Source of the DNA: a virus
Direction: 5' to 3' (one strand)
DNA: 24,475 nucleotides
IMG/VR virus record: IMGVR_UViG_3300025118_000143
Span: 1 to 24,475 of that record
Shown here: positions 13,619 through 22,557 of the stretch, piece by piece
How the letters are laid out: every line of letters begins with the position of its first letter
How positions within the stretch are numbered: position 1 is the first letter of the stretch
Notes under the pieces: generated by a model
What the model saw: the letters and a program-made list of their open reading frames with translations, nothing else
Told to the model about the DNA's origin: nothing
Database searches by the model: none
Program-made: the position numbers and the translations under genes

Positions 13619-15897
13619 CAGTCTTTATACAATTTAGCAAGCATCATTGCTTTAGAAAAGGACTCAGTAGTCTCGTATCTATTTAATGGAGTAAGTGATG
13701 ATACAGAAGAACCACCTCTAGCACCACCACCTTGCATTTGCTTTGTAGGAATAGGTATTATCCCACCCTTACCACCAGCACCAGGTTTATCATAAGATGC
13801 AGACTCACTAATACCACCAGCAGCACTGCTAGCACTAGCACCTGCATCAGAGGATGGTTCTATACTCTCAGGTTTAGTAGCATCCTTGTCCTTAGGTACT
13901 GCTGGTGCAGCAGCAGCATCTGTTGGAGAAGTACCTTGTGCACCTTCCCCTGGGAAGAATGACTTAATTAATAAAGGCCACATCGCAAAGGGATTAAGCA
14001 ACATGAAAAAATTAGGTATCTTTGTAACTAACTCCGATCCCTTATCTCTGAGGAAGGGGAATAACATTCCAGCAACTGTTTGCCTACCAGCACCTTTTTC
14101 AATAGGAATACTATATTCCTTCTTAAAGTTCTCCCAGAACCTTGAGAACCCAGCAGCAATCCACTTACCAATCGCCACAGCAATACCACCAAGGGCCTTC
14201 GCCGCCATAGGTACTGCTGAACCCAACAACCACCAGAATACTTTTAATGCTCCACCACCTAGTCCTTTTAATATACCCCACAATCCACCACCAGTAATGA
14301 AATTCCATAGAAGTGAGACTGCTTTACCACCCAGTTTAAGGATGTCCCATATTAATCCAGTCGGACTAAAGATCCACGCTGCTAACTTCAACAATCCTCC
14401 AGCACCTTTACCCAATAATCCTAACAATCCATCTGGTGAGAACAACCAACCTACCACCTTACCTATACCACCAAAGACATTCCCTAAGAACTTCCATATT
14501 CCACCACTAGCAACAAAATTCCATACTGCTTTACCTAAATTACCAACACCTGTAAAGATACCACCAATAACCTCTTTAAATCTATCAACAGCAGCACCCC
14601 ATCCTTTACCCATAAAACCTTCATACAATAACTCACCAATAAAAGTACCTACTCCTTCACCTACTAACAAAAGAAGTGGTGCAAGGACTGCTCCAATACC
14701 TGTTGCTGATGCAAGTCCACCAAGTGCTGCACCTAATGCTCCACCTAATGATGCACCCAATCCCATAAAGATTGCTTTACCAATAGGTTCACCAGCTAAT
14801 ATTTGAGTGACTGCAACAATAAGAGGTCCAATGACAGGGAACTTGGCAAACTTACCAACCATCTTCAACCCTCCCATTAACTTACTACCTAATTTACCAA
14901 CACTCTTTGCTGCTCCACCAATTACCTTACTACTACTCTTCAATATCCTCCTAGTAGCAGGGCCTGCTTTCCTAGCAACATTTGCCTTGACCTTTGAACC
15001 AAACCTCTTCGCCTTATTAATATTAGCACGTGCTTTCTTCGCTTGTAATCTCTTTCTTGCTGCTTTTGTTCTATCTGCCTTAGTTAATTTCCCCTTAGGT
15101 TTTGGGCCCTTCGTCTTGGACATCTTTTTGATGCGGCCCTTAGCTGAAAGAACAGCAAACGCAGCAAACGCTGCCTCCATTAAAGGAACCTTCTTCTGAA
15201 TCTCAGTAATATTCTTGATTAAGGATGCTTTCTGCGCTTCTTCTGGGTCAGTACCCAAAAGCATACTAACAACAGCCGTTCCCGCAGTAGCAATCCATGC
15301 TACCGCATGAAAGATAGGAGTAACGATTGCTAATATACCCCTACCAATCTTACCAATCCATTCTACAACAGTCGCAACAAAACCAAGTATCTGAGGTAGA
15401 TATTGTATTAACCATCCCGTTACTATAACACCCATTATCTCTACTATAGTACCCCATAAGGATGATACACCACTCTTAGATGCTACTGCACCAACAACAT
15501 TACCAATGCCCTTCGCTGCTCCTTCTAACCAACTTTCTTTTGCTAGTCTTTTTTGTTTCTGAGCCTTGTCTGCATCCTTCTCTGCTTTCTTCTTCTTTGC
15601 ATTTGATTCTTTCGCAAGGGCTCTTTCTATAGCAAAGGTTGTACTCCAAACCTCTGCTAATGCTCCTTCAATAGGACTTTCACCTTTTGGTGCTGGTTCT
15701 GTTCCCTTCTCAGGTTTTACCGCTACAACCTTAATGATGCCACCAGCAGGTGAAGGAACTAATGCACCTCCTTTTGATTTACCAGACTTCTCTTTAGTTT
15801 GCTGCATCTTACCAGCAAACTTTTTAGGATCAACCTTCTTACTCTTCTTTACTATTCCACCTACCCCTTTGGCAAGCCCTCCAAGCATTCCTATCAT
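13618..15897 (-). CDS. Tape-measure-like protein 2 with Trp/Gly-rich tandem repeats (759 aa)
   Basis: A long hydrophobic, Gly/Ala-rich protein. Residues about 75-125 are a Lys/Ala/Glu coiled-coil-like stretch, followed by SLWGTIVEIMGVIVTGWL (146-163), which matches SLWETIIQMLSVVVVGWG of the 653-aa neighbour. About 260-340 is very basic (Lys/Arg/Ala). About 345-425 is membrane-like with GASLGGALGAALGGLASATG. About 453-580 has roughly five tandem units of 22-26 residues, each with a Trp-hydrophobic core and Gly turn (KAVWNFVASGGIWKFLG, KVVGWLFSPDGLLGLLG, LKLAAWIFSPTGLIWDILK, AVSLLWNFITGGGLWGILKG, LKVFWWLLG). These are tape-measure traits. The gene lies between gp51 and gp27, and T4 has gp29 in the same operon. 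Function inferred. Confidence 0.6.
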   Translation of the reverse strand: MIGMLGGLAKGVGGIVKKSKKVDPKKFAGKMQQTKEKSGKSKGGALVPSPAGGIIKVVAVKPEKGTEPAPKGESPIEGALAEVWSTTFAIERALAKESNAKKKKAEKDADKAQKQKRLAKESWLEGAAKGIGNVVGAVASKSGVSSLWGTIVEIMGVIVTGWLIQYLPQILGFVATVVEWIGKIGRGILAIVTPIFHAVAWIATAGTAVVSMLLGTDPEEAQKASLIKNITEIQKKVPLMEAAFAAFAVLSAKGRIKKMSKTKGPKPKGKLTKADRTKAARKRLQAKKARANINKAKRFGSKVKANVARKAGPATRRILKSSSKVIGGAAKSVGKLGSKLMGGLKMVGKFAKFPVIGPLIVAVTQILAGEPIGKAIFMGLGASLGGALGAALGGLASATGIGAVLAPLLLLVGEGVGTFIGELLYEGFMGKGWGAAVDRFKEVIGGIFTGVGNLGKAVWNFVASGGIWKFLGNVFGGIGKVVGWLFSPDGLLGLLGKGAGGLLKLAAWIFSPTGLIWDILKLGGKAVSLLWNFITGGGLWGILKGLGGGALKVFWWLLGSAVPMAAKALGGIAVAIGKWIAAGFSRFWENFKKEYSIPIEKGAGRQTVAGMLFPFLRDKGSELVTKIPNFFMLLNPFAMWPLLIKSFFPGEGAQGTSPTDAAAAPAVPKDKDATKPESIEPSSDAGASASSAAGGISESASYDKPGAGGKGGIIPIPTKQMQGGGARGGSSVSSLTPLNRYETTESFSKAMMLAKLYKD

Positions 15898-17858
15898 TAT
15901 TCTACAATACTATACATTGATTTAGTAACCAACGTTGAGAAGTTACGTTCATCTATTGGTGAGAACATTGGAGGTGGTCCACTATCTTCTCCACCACCAC
16001 TAGCACTACCAGAACCCTTACTACCACTAACTCCTGCTATAGTACCAGCATTACTCTTCTCTCCAGTACTAGGAGGATTATTAATTAACTGATCAGCACT
16101 CTTAGAACTAGCATCACCTTGTGCTTTAATCATTGCACCAATAGCACCAACACCAGCACCAACCAGTGCTCCAGGTGGTCCTGCTAATGCCATACCAACT
16201 AAGGCACCCTTAGTAGCACCAGCATTCAACATCTTCTTAATTGCATCAGTAAATTTACCAGCAATCATTCCCATTATTCCACCTGGTTCATCACTATCTT
16301 TCTTAACTTTTCCTCCACCCCAGTATGTCTTAATATTATTTGCTGCTCCAGGTTTATTTGTACCACCACCAGCAAGATTCATATTTGCAAAAGTATCAGA
16401 ACCAAACTTATCTACAGCACCCTTACTCATAACAAACTCACCAGGAGCAGCAGCAATCAACTGTGTATCTCTTCCTGCTCCACTAATTCTTTGTCCTGAA
16501 GATGAGGTAACATCGCCACCACCATCCATTAGTCCACCACCAGCAGCATAAGTTATACCATTAGCACGTCTGGGTAAGTTACTACCACCACCAGCAGCAT
16601 TCATTCCTTCAAGTAATCCTCCACCCCACATCGTGACAGCATTTCTGCTCATAACAAACTCACCAGGTGTGAGCATAGCAGGAACAGTATCTGTTCCCTT
16701 TGTTAATCCACCACCAGAATACTTCTTCACTTCATTCTGTGCAGTCTCTATCCTCTCTCTTAACTGAGTTTCTTTTACTTCTCCACCACCAGAAAATGCA
16801 CCTTCAAAAGGATTTCTACCGTGACTAGGACTTGAGAGATCTGGACTTGGATTAAGTGGTACATTTAAACCACTACCAAAAGTATTTGCTGTGAAACTCT
16901 CATCACCTACCACTTCTCCCGCGTTCTCTTCACCCTTACGTCCAAGCATAGCAGCACCACCTATCAATGCTGCCAATCCTATACTCGCAGCTATAGCTGG
17001 GTTCGCTGCTGCCCACGTGAATAACTTACCAGCAAAACTCCACAACCCTTTAATCAAACCAGCTGCACCTTTTATTAAAGACGCAGTGAACACTGCAAGT
17101 TTTGCAAACAACCCAAGTCCAACAAGGAGGAGAAGTCCTTTAAGAATAGGAGGTAACGTTACAGTTATAAACTCTTTAAGATTCTCTACTGCATCTTTAT
17201 TCTGAGGATTCTGAAACCAATCAATTATCTTACCAACTCCCCAACCAACAACTACCACAGAGAGCATCTGAATAATAGTTTCCCAAAGACTAGTGATTGG
17301 TTTAGCCATTGTCTTAGCAAAACCAGGTATCCCTATTTTCTTTGCCTTACCCTCCTTACCTTCTTCCTTACCTTTTCTCTTTGCTTTCTCTTTCTCCTGT
17401 CCCTTCTCAGCAGCAGCATCCTCTGCTATATCTGCACGTGTCTCTAAGATACCAAGAATTCTCTTAACACTCTTACCAATACCATCAAGCCATTTCTTTA
17501 TACCTAATGTGCCCTCCTCTTCTGGGACAGGTGCAAAAGTGGTACCCGTTAATAACTTTTGACTCTTAGGTTTTGCAACAGAAGAACCAGTACCACCAAA
17601 AGATATATTAGGATTCTTTTTCTTTTCTAAAACTTTATCAAGGAAAGACTTAAACTTAATCGGATCACCCTTCTTCTTAAATGCTTCCTTCCTTTGCTCT
17701 TTTGTTAATGGGTGTCCCTTATATGTTCCGTCCCTTGTTACTTCTTCTACAACATTAAAAAACTTATCTGATTTAATCTTTTTCTTATGACGACCAGCAT
17801 CCTGCGGAGAAACAGGAATTCCCTCTCTAGTATTTCTAATAAGATCGTCCAGATTCAT
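15897..17858 (-). CDS. Tape-measure-like protein 1 with PGEFVMS repeats (653 aa)
   Basis: The N-terminal ~110 residues are basic. A charged coiled-coil-like segment spans about 120-175, then SLWETIIQMLSVVVVGWG (190-207) and hydrophobic helices at about 235-305. The C-terminal half is Gly-rich and carries two copies of a motif typical of phage tape-measure proteins: PGEFVMSRNAV then LLEGMNAAGGGSN (398-427) and PGEFVMSKGAV then FANMNLAGGGTN (472-501). A Gly/Ala stretch follows at about 549-577. It shares architecture with the 759-aa neighbour, so they are probably paralogues. Its start overlaps gp51 by 23 bases and its stop overlaps the next start (TAATG). A role in setting tail length or in tail assembly is inferred. 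Confidence 0.6.
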   Translation of the reverse strand: MNLDDLIRNTREGIPVSPQDAGRHKKKIKSDKFFNVVEEVTRDGTYKGHPLTKEQRKEAFKKKGDPIKFKSFLDKVLEKKKNPNISFGGTGSSVAKPKSQKLLTGTTFAPVPEEEGTLGIKKWLDGIGKSVKRILGILETRADIAEDAAAEKGQEKEKAKRKGKEEGKEGKAKKIGIPGFAKTMAKPITSLWETIIQMLSVVVVGWGVGKIIDWFQNPQNKDAVENLKEFITVTLPPILKGLLLLVGLGLFAKLAVFTASLIKGAAGLIKGLWSFAGKLFTWAAANPAIAASIGLAALIGGAAMLGRKGEENAGEVVGDESFTANTFGSGLNVPLNPSPDLSSPSHGRNPFEGAFSGGGEVKETQLRERIETAQNEVKKYSGGGLTKGTDTVPAMLTPGEFVMSRNAVTMWGGGLLEGMNAAGGGSNLPRRANGITYAAGGGLMDGGGDVTSSSGQRISGAGRDTQLIAAAPGEFVMSKGAVDKFGSDTFANMNLAGGGTNKPGAANNIKTYWGGGKVKKDSDEPGGIMGMIAGKFTDAIKKMLNAGATKGALVGMALAGPPGALVGAGVGAIGAMIKAQGDASSKSADQLINNPPSTGEKSNAGTIAGVSGSKGSGSASGGGEDSGPPPMFSPIDERNFSTLVTKSMYSIVE

Positions 17859-18015
17859 TTTGCTTTTGTTTCTCCTTCTCTTCTTCTAGGTGTTGTTTGA
17901 GAAGACTAACGTAGACATCACGCTCCCAAGGGATCATGTTCTCTATCTCCGTTAAGCTGTATTTATGATACTGCATCAAGGCAAAATTAATTCTAAAATA
18001 ACTCTCCAAACTCAT
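17836..18015 (-). CDS. 51: gp51-like baseplate hub assembly protein (59 aa)
   Basis: A short gene from ATG 18015 to TAG 17836, starting 11 bases after the gp26 stop and overlapping the tape-measure-like gene by 23 bases. The product starts MSLESYFRINFALMQYHKYS, continues with IENMIPWERDVYVSLL and ends in a Glu/Lys/Gln-rich helix. I recognise this as the small cyanophage protein annotated as gp51, the catalyst of baseplate hub assembly in T4. The order gp26-gp51 is the same as in T4, and the IPWERDVYV core is characteristic. It is shorter than T4 gp51. It may act as a chaperone for the tape-measure/hub complex (inference). Confidence 0.82.
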   Translation of the reverse strand: MSLESYFRINFALMQYHKYSLTEIENMIPWERDVYVSLLKQHLEEEKEKQKQNESGRSY

Positions 18016-18026
18016 ATAGGAGAGTG

Positions 18027-18752
18027 CTATGCGAAAAAACTTGCTAACCCCTCAAGAGTCACCGTGTTCTTCTTCTTAGTTTTAGGATTAGTCACCTCAA
18101 TTTCATAAGAAAGTTTGGGCATAGTCTCAAAGAACTTCTCAATAGATTGGAACTGTGATGAGTTCAACTGCTCTAAGAAATCAGATAGTTCTTTCTTACT
18201 ACACTCAGAAGTAGTCCATGCTTCTTCTTCACTGTAGATAGTATCAATACATGATGCAATCAAATCAAAAGATTGATCAAGTTGAGAACCCTTACTAGCA
18301 TTCACATCAAAGTTAGCCTGAATGAATTGATCCAAAGAAGGATACTTCATCTTCATACTAAGAGTATCATCAAGGGGAATGGTATCGTTATGTTCCTTAT
18401 CTTTCTGCACTAAAATCTCATCAATAGGTATCGTTACATCTACTGTAGTAACTTCATCATCAGGACATGTTACCTGAACTTCAACTTCCTCACCAACAGA
18501 CTTACCTCTGATGTTAAGGAACAAGTATTCAATATCAAACGTAGGTAGTTTCTCTACTTTAATACCCTTTGTTTTGATACAAGACTTAAGAACTTCTTTT
18601 ATTGCTCTTGTTATACTCTTAGTATCCTCACTCTCCATAGCAAGAACTAAAAGCTTCTCTTCTTTAACTAAGAAAGGTCTATAAACAATCAATTCTCCAC
18701 TGGACGGCAACTCAAGTTCATAAGTTGGCGTCGCAATCTTTGGTAATGGCAT
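18027..18752 (-). CDS. 26: gp26-like baseplate hub protein (241 aa)
   Basis: The N-terminus PTYELELPSSGELIVYRPFLVKEEK (read here as PTYELELPSSG at 8-18 and YRPFLVKEEK at 24-33) is the hallmark of the T4 gp26 family (T4-like baseplate hub). Length 241 is close to T4 gp26 (208). The chain continues with the LPTFDIEYLFLNIRGKSVGE region and a Val/Thr-rich beta part, then an acidic helical half. It sits between a tail-tube-like gene and gp51. No good -35 is visible upstream; a TATAATAT stretch lies in the 39-base gap before it. Confidence 0.88.
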   Translation of the reverse strand: MPLPKIATPTYELELPSSGELIVYRPFLVKEEKLLVLAMESEDTKSITRAIKEVLKSCIKTKGIKVEKLPTFDIEYLFLNIRGKSVGEEVEVQVTCPDDEVTTVDVTIPIDEILVQKDKEHNDTIPLDDTLSMKMKYPSLDQFIQANFDVNASKGSQLDQSFDLIASCIDTIYSEEEAWTTSECSKKELSDFLEQLNSSQFQSIEKFFETMPKLSYEIEVTNPKTKKKNTVTLEGLASFFA

Positions 18753-18791
18753 AATAACCCAATAAACAAATCACTATATTATATATAAGGG

Positions 18792-19793
18792 TTAGCCTGA
18801 CTTTGCACGTGCCTTAGATAATGCTTGGTCGCCAGCAGTAGCACCAGTACCACCACGTTGTCCTTTAGCATTTATAGTAACGTTCTGTCCTTTAATGGCC
18901 GCATTCGTCATATCTGTTACATCAGTTTCTCTATTAATAGAGTCACCTCCTCTTGAGACACCAGTTATACTATCTGTTCCTGATACTTTCTCACCTTCAG
19001 TACTTTGCCAATTAGAATTTGCTCCAACACGTCCTCCTCCCGCTGATGGATTCTCACCAATGCTAGCAGTAGCCTTAAGTGCTTGGTTCCCAGAAGTCCT
19101 AGAAGATGCTGCAGGAGTCCTTCTAACACCTGTCTTATCAGTTATATATCTTTCGTATGCAAAAGTAACAGTAAACTCTAGGTTAGCAGAAGGATCATAT
19201 GATACCTGTGTAGAAGATATGTTCTGAGGAAATGCATTAATGAATGTATAAGTTATCTCCCCTGGACTTTGGAAATGATAAGTAGCAGGTCGTGTATCAC
19301 CTCTTACATTACTGAACCCAGCAATACCAGCATTATCTTTATTAAATTTATATAAAAATAACGAATTACGATAATTTTCTGGGTACGATGCCTTGTAATA
19401 TGTGTTAGAACTAGTACTATTATCTCCCTGCAGAGGCAAAATGTATTCCATCCACCCCTCAAAAGCATAGAGTGCCTGATAATTAGAATCAATAAAGAAA
19501 GTTAAGTCTATCGTTCCATCATATGCTCTCTTATATGCATGCTTCTGTGTAACGCCATAGAAATCATTAGAAATATCATGTGTTGCTATTGAAGAACCAG
19601 GAATAGAAGTTGCTTTACAAAGCATTCCCATCTCATTCAGTATTTCAGTATTGATACCACTAGCAGACAAAAAACTCTTTACACCTGGCGGCCAAACTAT
19701 ATGAGCTCGGTACTGACTCGACTGAGCAATGCTTCCGAACTTACTTAAGAAATCGTGTGTACTATACTTGGTACCTGGTATGTTGCCAGCCAT
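18792..19793 (-). CDS. 54: Tail-tube-fold protein, gp54-like tail tube initiator (333 aa)
   Basis: Shows the tail-tube (gp19/gp54-type) pattern: CKATSIPGSS (about 72-81), a strand-rich region with YDGTIDLTFFIDSNYQALYAFEGWMEYI (split: YDGTIDLTFFIDSN and FEGWMEYI), then QNISSTQVSYDPSANLEFTV and FAYERYI. T4 gp54 has the same order, with YRAMQDWV in the middle and a final ...VTFAYR strand. Length 333 is near T4 gp54 (320) and well above gp19 (about 163). The C-terminal ~100 residues are Gly/Ser/Thr-rich and look disordered. It lies in the baseplate operon next to gp26 and diverges from gp4 across a 34-base gap. A plain gp19-like paralogue cannot be excluded. Confidence 0.6.
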   Translation of the reverse strand: MAGNIPGTKYSTHDFLSKFGSIAQSSQYRAHIVWPPGVKSFLSASGINTEILNEMGMLCKATSIPGSSIATHDISNDFYGVTQKHAYKRAYDGTIDLTFFIDSNYQALYAFEGWMEYILPLQGDNSTSSNTYYKASYPENYRNSLFLYKFNKDNAGIAGFSNVRGDTRPATYHFQSPGEITYTFINAFPQNISSTQVSYDPSANLEFTVTFAYERYITDKTGVRRTPAASSRTSGNQALKATASIGENPSAGGGRVGANSNWQSTEGEKVSGTDSITGVSRGGDSINRETDVTDMTNAAIKGQNVTINAKGQRGGTGATAGDQALSKARAKSG

Positions 19794-19827
19794 CTAAATA
19801 TGTTATGGTGTTTTCCCTATACTATGT

Positions 19828-20265
19828 ATGTCGTATAAAGGTAGGTTTATACCAACTAAACCAAATAAGTACAAAGGTGACATAAGAAACATTGTTTATA
19901 GGTCCCTTTGGGAACTGAAATTTATGAAATGGTGTGATCGTAATGTAAATATATTAGAATGGGGAAGCGAAGAGTTCTTTATACCCTACAAATCTCCACT
20001 TGATAATAGAGTTCACCGTTACTTCCCTGACTTCTACATGAAAGTTCAAGAGAGTAATGGTAAAGCAAAAAGATATGTGATTGAAGTTAAACCGATGAAC
20101 CAATGTGTTCCTCCTATTAAAGGAAGGAAACAAAAGAAAACATTCATCCGTGAAGTGACTGAGTATGCTAAGAACCAAGCAAAATGGAAGGCAGCAAAGT
20201 CTTTCTGTGAAGATAGACAATTAACCTTTAAAGTCGTTACGGAAAAAGAACTTGGCATTAGATAA
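19828..20265 (+). CDS. 4: gp4 head completion protein, nuclease fold (145 aa)
   Basis: Clear relative of T4 gp4 (150 aa), which is needed to finish filled heads before tail joining. Shared motifs are YKGRFIPTKPNKYKGD, NIVYRSLWELKFMKWCD, EWGSEEFFIPY and HRYFPDFYMK. PD at 67-68 followed by VIEVKP (E86, K88) and a preceding E29 form a PD-(D/E)xK nuclease signature, so it is probably a head completion nuclease. An ATG at 19824 reads into a stop after four codons, so the start is ATG 19828. It is the first plus-strand gene after the divergent junction and overlaps the next gene by 14 bases. In T4, gene 4 also lies just before gene 53. Confidence 0.92.
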   Translation: MSYKGRFIPTKPNKYKGDIRNIVYRSLWELKFMKWCDRNVNILEWGSEEFFIPYKSPLDNRVHRYFPDFYMKVQESNGKAKRYVIEVKPMNQCVPPIKGRKQKKTFIREVTEYAKNQAKWKAAKSFCEDRQLTFKVVTEKELGIR

Positions 20266-20623
20266 ACCTTATAGCAATAGAGTAACACCTATACTTAAAA
20301 CCCTTATAGGAACTGAAGATGCTGATGATCTAATGATAGATGTGATTGGTGCTCTAAGTGATACAGTAACACCAGTACCTGACTTAGGAAACTACTACAC
20401 CTTCATCTACAAAGCAAAGACTCCTAACATTACATACGATACTAATCCTTTGGTTGCTGTAACAGAATACATGCCCAATGGGTTCAAAGGTTTTAACTTT
20501 CACTGGGGAACAATGAGAAACTATACCTTCTTAGAGGTAGTAGGACAGTTATATTATGTAAACCCAATAGAGATAGATGAGTTAAAAACAATTCCTTATC
20601 AAAATTTTATTCTAAATAACTAA
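20252..20623 (+). CDS. Conserved-type phage protein between gp4 and gp48, unknown (123 aa)
   Basis: A 123-residue protein starting at a TTG codon inside the end of gp4 (14-base overlap). The N-terminus, DKPYSNRVTPILKTLIG, is probably helical. The core has GNYYTFIYKAKTPNITYDTN, PLVAVTEYMPNGFKGFNFHWG and LYYVNPIEIDEL, ending in YQNFILNN. The motif GFxGxNFHWG with the preceding PLVxVT is one I have seen in uncharacterised proteins of T4-like marine phages, but I know no function. Next ATG choices would remove the conserved-looking N-terminus, which supports TTG. Its 3' end contains the late-type box for gp48. Confidence 0.75.
   Translation: MALDKPYSNRVTPILKTLIGTEDADDLMIDVIGALSDTVTPVPDLGNYYTFIYKAKTPNITYDTNPLVAVTEYMPNGFKGFNFHWGTMRNYTFLEVVGQLYYVNPIEIDELKTIPYQNFILNN
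20611..20618 (+). promoter_or_regulatory. Possible T4-type late promoter (TCTAAATA)
   Basis: TCTAAATA matches TATAAATA at 7 of 8 bases and ends 15 bases before the GTG start of gp48. It overlaps the end of the 123-aa gene. Position fits, but the motif is short. Confidence 0.35.
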
Positions 20624-20633
20624 AAAGATTATA

Positions 20634-21896
20634 GTGGCAACTGTAACTAAGACACTACCAATACCAGGGAGTAAGAGTACACCTCGTAATAAAACACGAG
20701 CCAGTATTTCTTTTGACCCAGCAAATCCTAATGCTCCAAAGACTCTTACTGTTACAAGTATAGTAACTAATAAACGAGGAAGAACAACATCATCATCAGA
20801 TGCTACCTATACTCAAGGTGCTGATGGTATGTTTAGAAATAGTGCTGGAACATTATGGGAAGGAGAGTATGATAAAGGTGGTGGATTAGTAAGACAGTCG
20901 ATGGGTAAGACAATCAATGCCGCTAATGTAAGTGATGCAACAGTAGATAAATGGGGTGCAGACGCTACAGGACTTAATAAAAAAGAGAAAGAAGGTGGTA
21001 GTGTTGCTGATGGAAAAGATAAAGGTACCACCACAACTGTTCCCCAAAGCAAAAGGAATACCCCTCAACATAATAAGAACCATGGTAATCTACGTTACCC
21101 ACTAACTCTTCTTAAGAATACAGATTTCATGAAGATTACCACGTATAAGTACGTGCCTGGTGGATTGAAGCATGGAAGTAGACCTAGTGAAAGAGCGAAA
21201 ACACCACTAGGTAATGTAATCCTTCCTATCCCACCAGGATTAACTGACGCAAACAGTGTTTCTTGGGGTGATCATACTATGAATGCTGCTCAAATGTTCG
21301 CTGCTAGGGAAGCAAAGGGGGCTATGGGTGCAGATGATCCCACAAAAGCAGTCGCAGACACTGTAACAAAAGCAATGGAGGTAGCGAGAAATGATCCAAA
21401 CTCCAAAAATGTGATGCAGAATTATCTGCTAAGTCAGGTTAGTGCTCTAGGTGCAACGACAAACCAGCTGAGTGCTAGAGATTCAGGACAAATACTCAAC
21501 CCAAACTTAGAATTATTATTCGGTGGTCCTACTCTTCGTTCATTTAGTTATTCATTTAGACTAACTGCTAGAAGTTCAAGAGAATCAGAGACAATTGTAA
21601 AAATCATACGTATGTTCAAGCAAAGTATGGCTGTCCAAGGTGGTGCTACTGGAATATATCTAGAGTCTCCTAACACATTCCAAGTTGAATTCTTTGATGG
21701 TAAGGGAAAACCACATAGATTCATAAACAAATTGAAGATGGCTGCTATGACTAGTTTCAATGTTAACTATGTTCCAGACGGGACTTACATGACTTATGAT
21801 AACTCTGCTATGACTGCCTATGAAATACAACTTGGATTACAAGAGACAGAACCAATAATCAGTAATGATTATACAGGCGACGGTATAGGATTCTAA
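20634..21896 (+). CDS. 48: gp48-like baseplate tail tube cap protein (420 aa)
   Basis: Starts at GTG 20634. The N-terminal ~140 residues are Thr/Ser/Lys-rich and look flexible. The middle holds LRYPLTLLKNTDFMKITTY and ILPIPPGLTDANSVSWGDHT, the usual lead into the tail-cap family. The C-terminal ~135 residues contain LFGGPTLRSFSYSFRLTARS, SETIVKIIRMFKQSMA and FDGKGKPHRFINKLKMA, which resemble T4 gp48 and gp54. T4 gp48 (364 aa) binds the top of the hub and starts the tail tube. One base separates its stop from gp53. The antisense frames at 20813-21083 and 21548-21760 are shadows. A gp54 label would be the main alternative, since the two T4 proteins share a fold. Confidence 0.8.
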   Translation: MATVTKTLPIPGSKSTPRNKTRASISFDPANPNAPKTLTVTSIVTNKRGRTTSSSDATYTQGADGMFRNSAGTLWEGEYDKGGGLVRQSMGKTINAANVSDATVDKWGADATGLNKKEKEGGSVADGKDKGTTTTVPQSKRNTPQHNKNHGNLRYPLTLLKNTDFMKITTYKYVPGGLKHGSRPSERAKTPLGNVILPIPPGLTDANSVSWGDHTMNAAQMFAAREAKGAMGADDPTKAVADTVTKAMEVARNDPNSKNVMQNYLLSQVSALGATTNQLSARDSGQILNPNLELLFGGPTLRSFSYSFRLTARSSRESETIVKIIRMFKQSMAVQGGATGIYLESPNTFQVEFFDGKGKPHRFINKLKMAAMTSFNVNYVPDGTYMTYDNSAMTAYEIQLGLQETEPIISNDYTGDGIGF

Positions 21897-21897
21897 A

Positions 21898-22557
21898 ATG
21901 TCAAACTACTTCAGTCAACTTCCAAACTTCGAATACATCTCTCGCATCAACGAGAGAAAATCTAATAGTGATTACCTCCCAGTAAAGAATCTCTTCCGTC
22001 GTGGAGTGATACGTGAAGATATCTTTAGTGACTTCATGACGTTCACCAAATATAAAATTGAAGGAAACGATCGCCCTGATGCTGTAGCATATAAAATCTA
22101 TGGTGATGAAGACTTTGATTGGATAATCCTTGCTGCAAATAATATTATTAACGTAAGAGATGAATGGCCTCTATCACAAAACGATTTCCATAACTATCTC
22201 ATTGAAAAATATGGAGACGAAACATACTTGGATAATATAAAGCACTATGAGACAGAGGAAATAAAAGATTCAAAAGGAAAGATTTTTATACCAAAAGGTA
22301 AGATAGTAGATTCTACTTTCAAGTTTACCTTCTTAGATTCTGGTACTAATAGACTTGTTGAAGTAAGTCCTATACAGGGTATTAGTTATCGTACATATGA
22401 AGAAAGACTCCAGGATGATAAAAGGAATATCAATCTCCTGGAGCCTAAGTATATTAATATGATTTTAGATGATATTGAGACTGTCCTCGAATACGAACCC
22501 TCAAGTGAATATATCAACCCAAGATTAAAACGAGGAAGTAATCCCAACCTGGGTTAG
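21898..22557 (+). CDS. 53: gp53-like baseplate wedge protein (219 aa)
   Basis: Close in length to T4 gp53 (196 aa) and carrying the family pattern. NYFSQLPNFEYISR is followed by PVKNLFRRGVIREDIFSD and then DRPDAVAYKIYGDEDFDWII, with the LAxNNIINVRDEWPLS segment after it. The protein joins the wedge to the central hub in T4. It starts one base after the gp48 stop and ends TAG at 22557, directly against the stop codon of gp32 on the other strand with no spacer. The second half contains a perfect 7-base inverted repeat (CTCCAGG/CCTGGAG, 22408-22443) with a 22-base loop, probably chance. Confidence 0.9.
   Translation: MSNYFSQLPNFEYISRINERKSNSDYLPVKNLFRRGVIREDIFSDFMTFTKYKIEGNDRPDAVAYKIYGDEDFDWIILAANNIINVRDEWPLSQNDFHNYLIEKYGDETYLDNIKHYETEEIKDSKGKIFIPKGKIVDSTFKFTFLDSGTNRLVEVSPIQGISYRTYEERLQDDKRNINLLEPKYINMILDDIETVLEYEPSSEYINPRLKRGSNPNLG

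Noticed and set aside
13886-15199. Long plus-strand frames (306 and 130 aa) opposite the 759-aa gene
   Set aside because: They are Pro/Ala/Asn-rich shadows of Gly/Ala/Leu codons on the minus strand, with no recognisable domain and no coupling to other genes.
17960-17967. CATAAATA on the minus strand, a late-promoter-like box
   Set aside because: It lies inside gp51, about 100 bases before the tape-measure-like start, unlike the 15-21 base spacing of the other boxes; likely chance.
20813-21083. Minus-strand frames opposite gp48
   Set aside because: They overlap each other and gp48 and show no domain or ribosome-binding context.
22408-22443. Perfect 7-base inverted repeat in gp53
   Set aside because: Loop of 22 bases, no T-run and within a conserved coding region; expected by chance at this scale.
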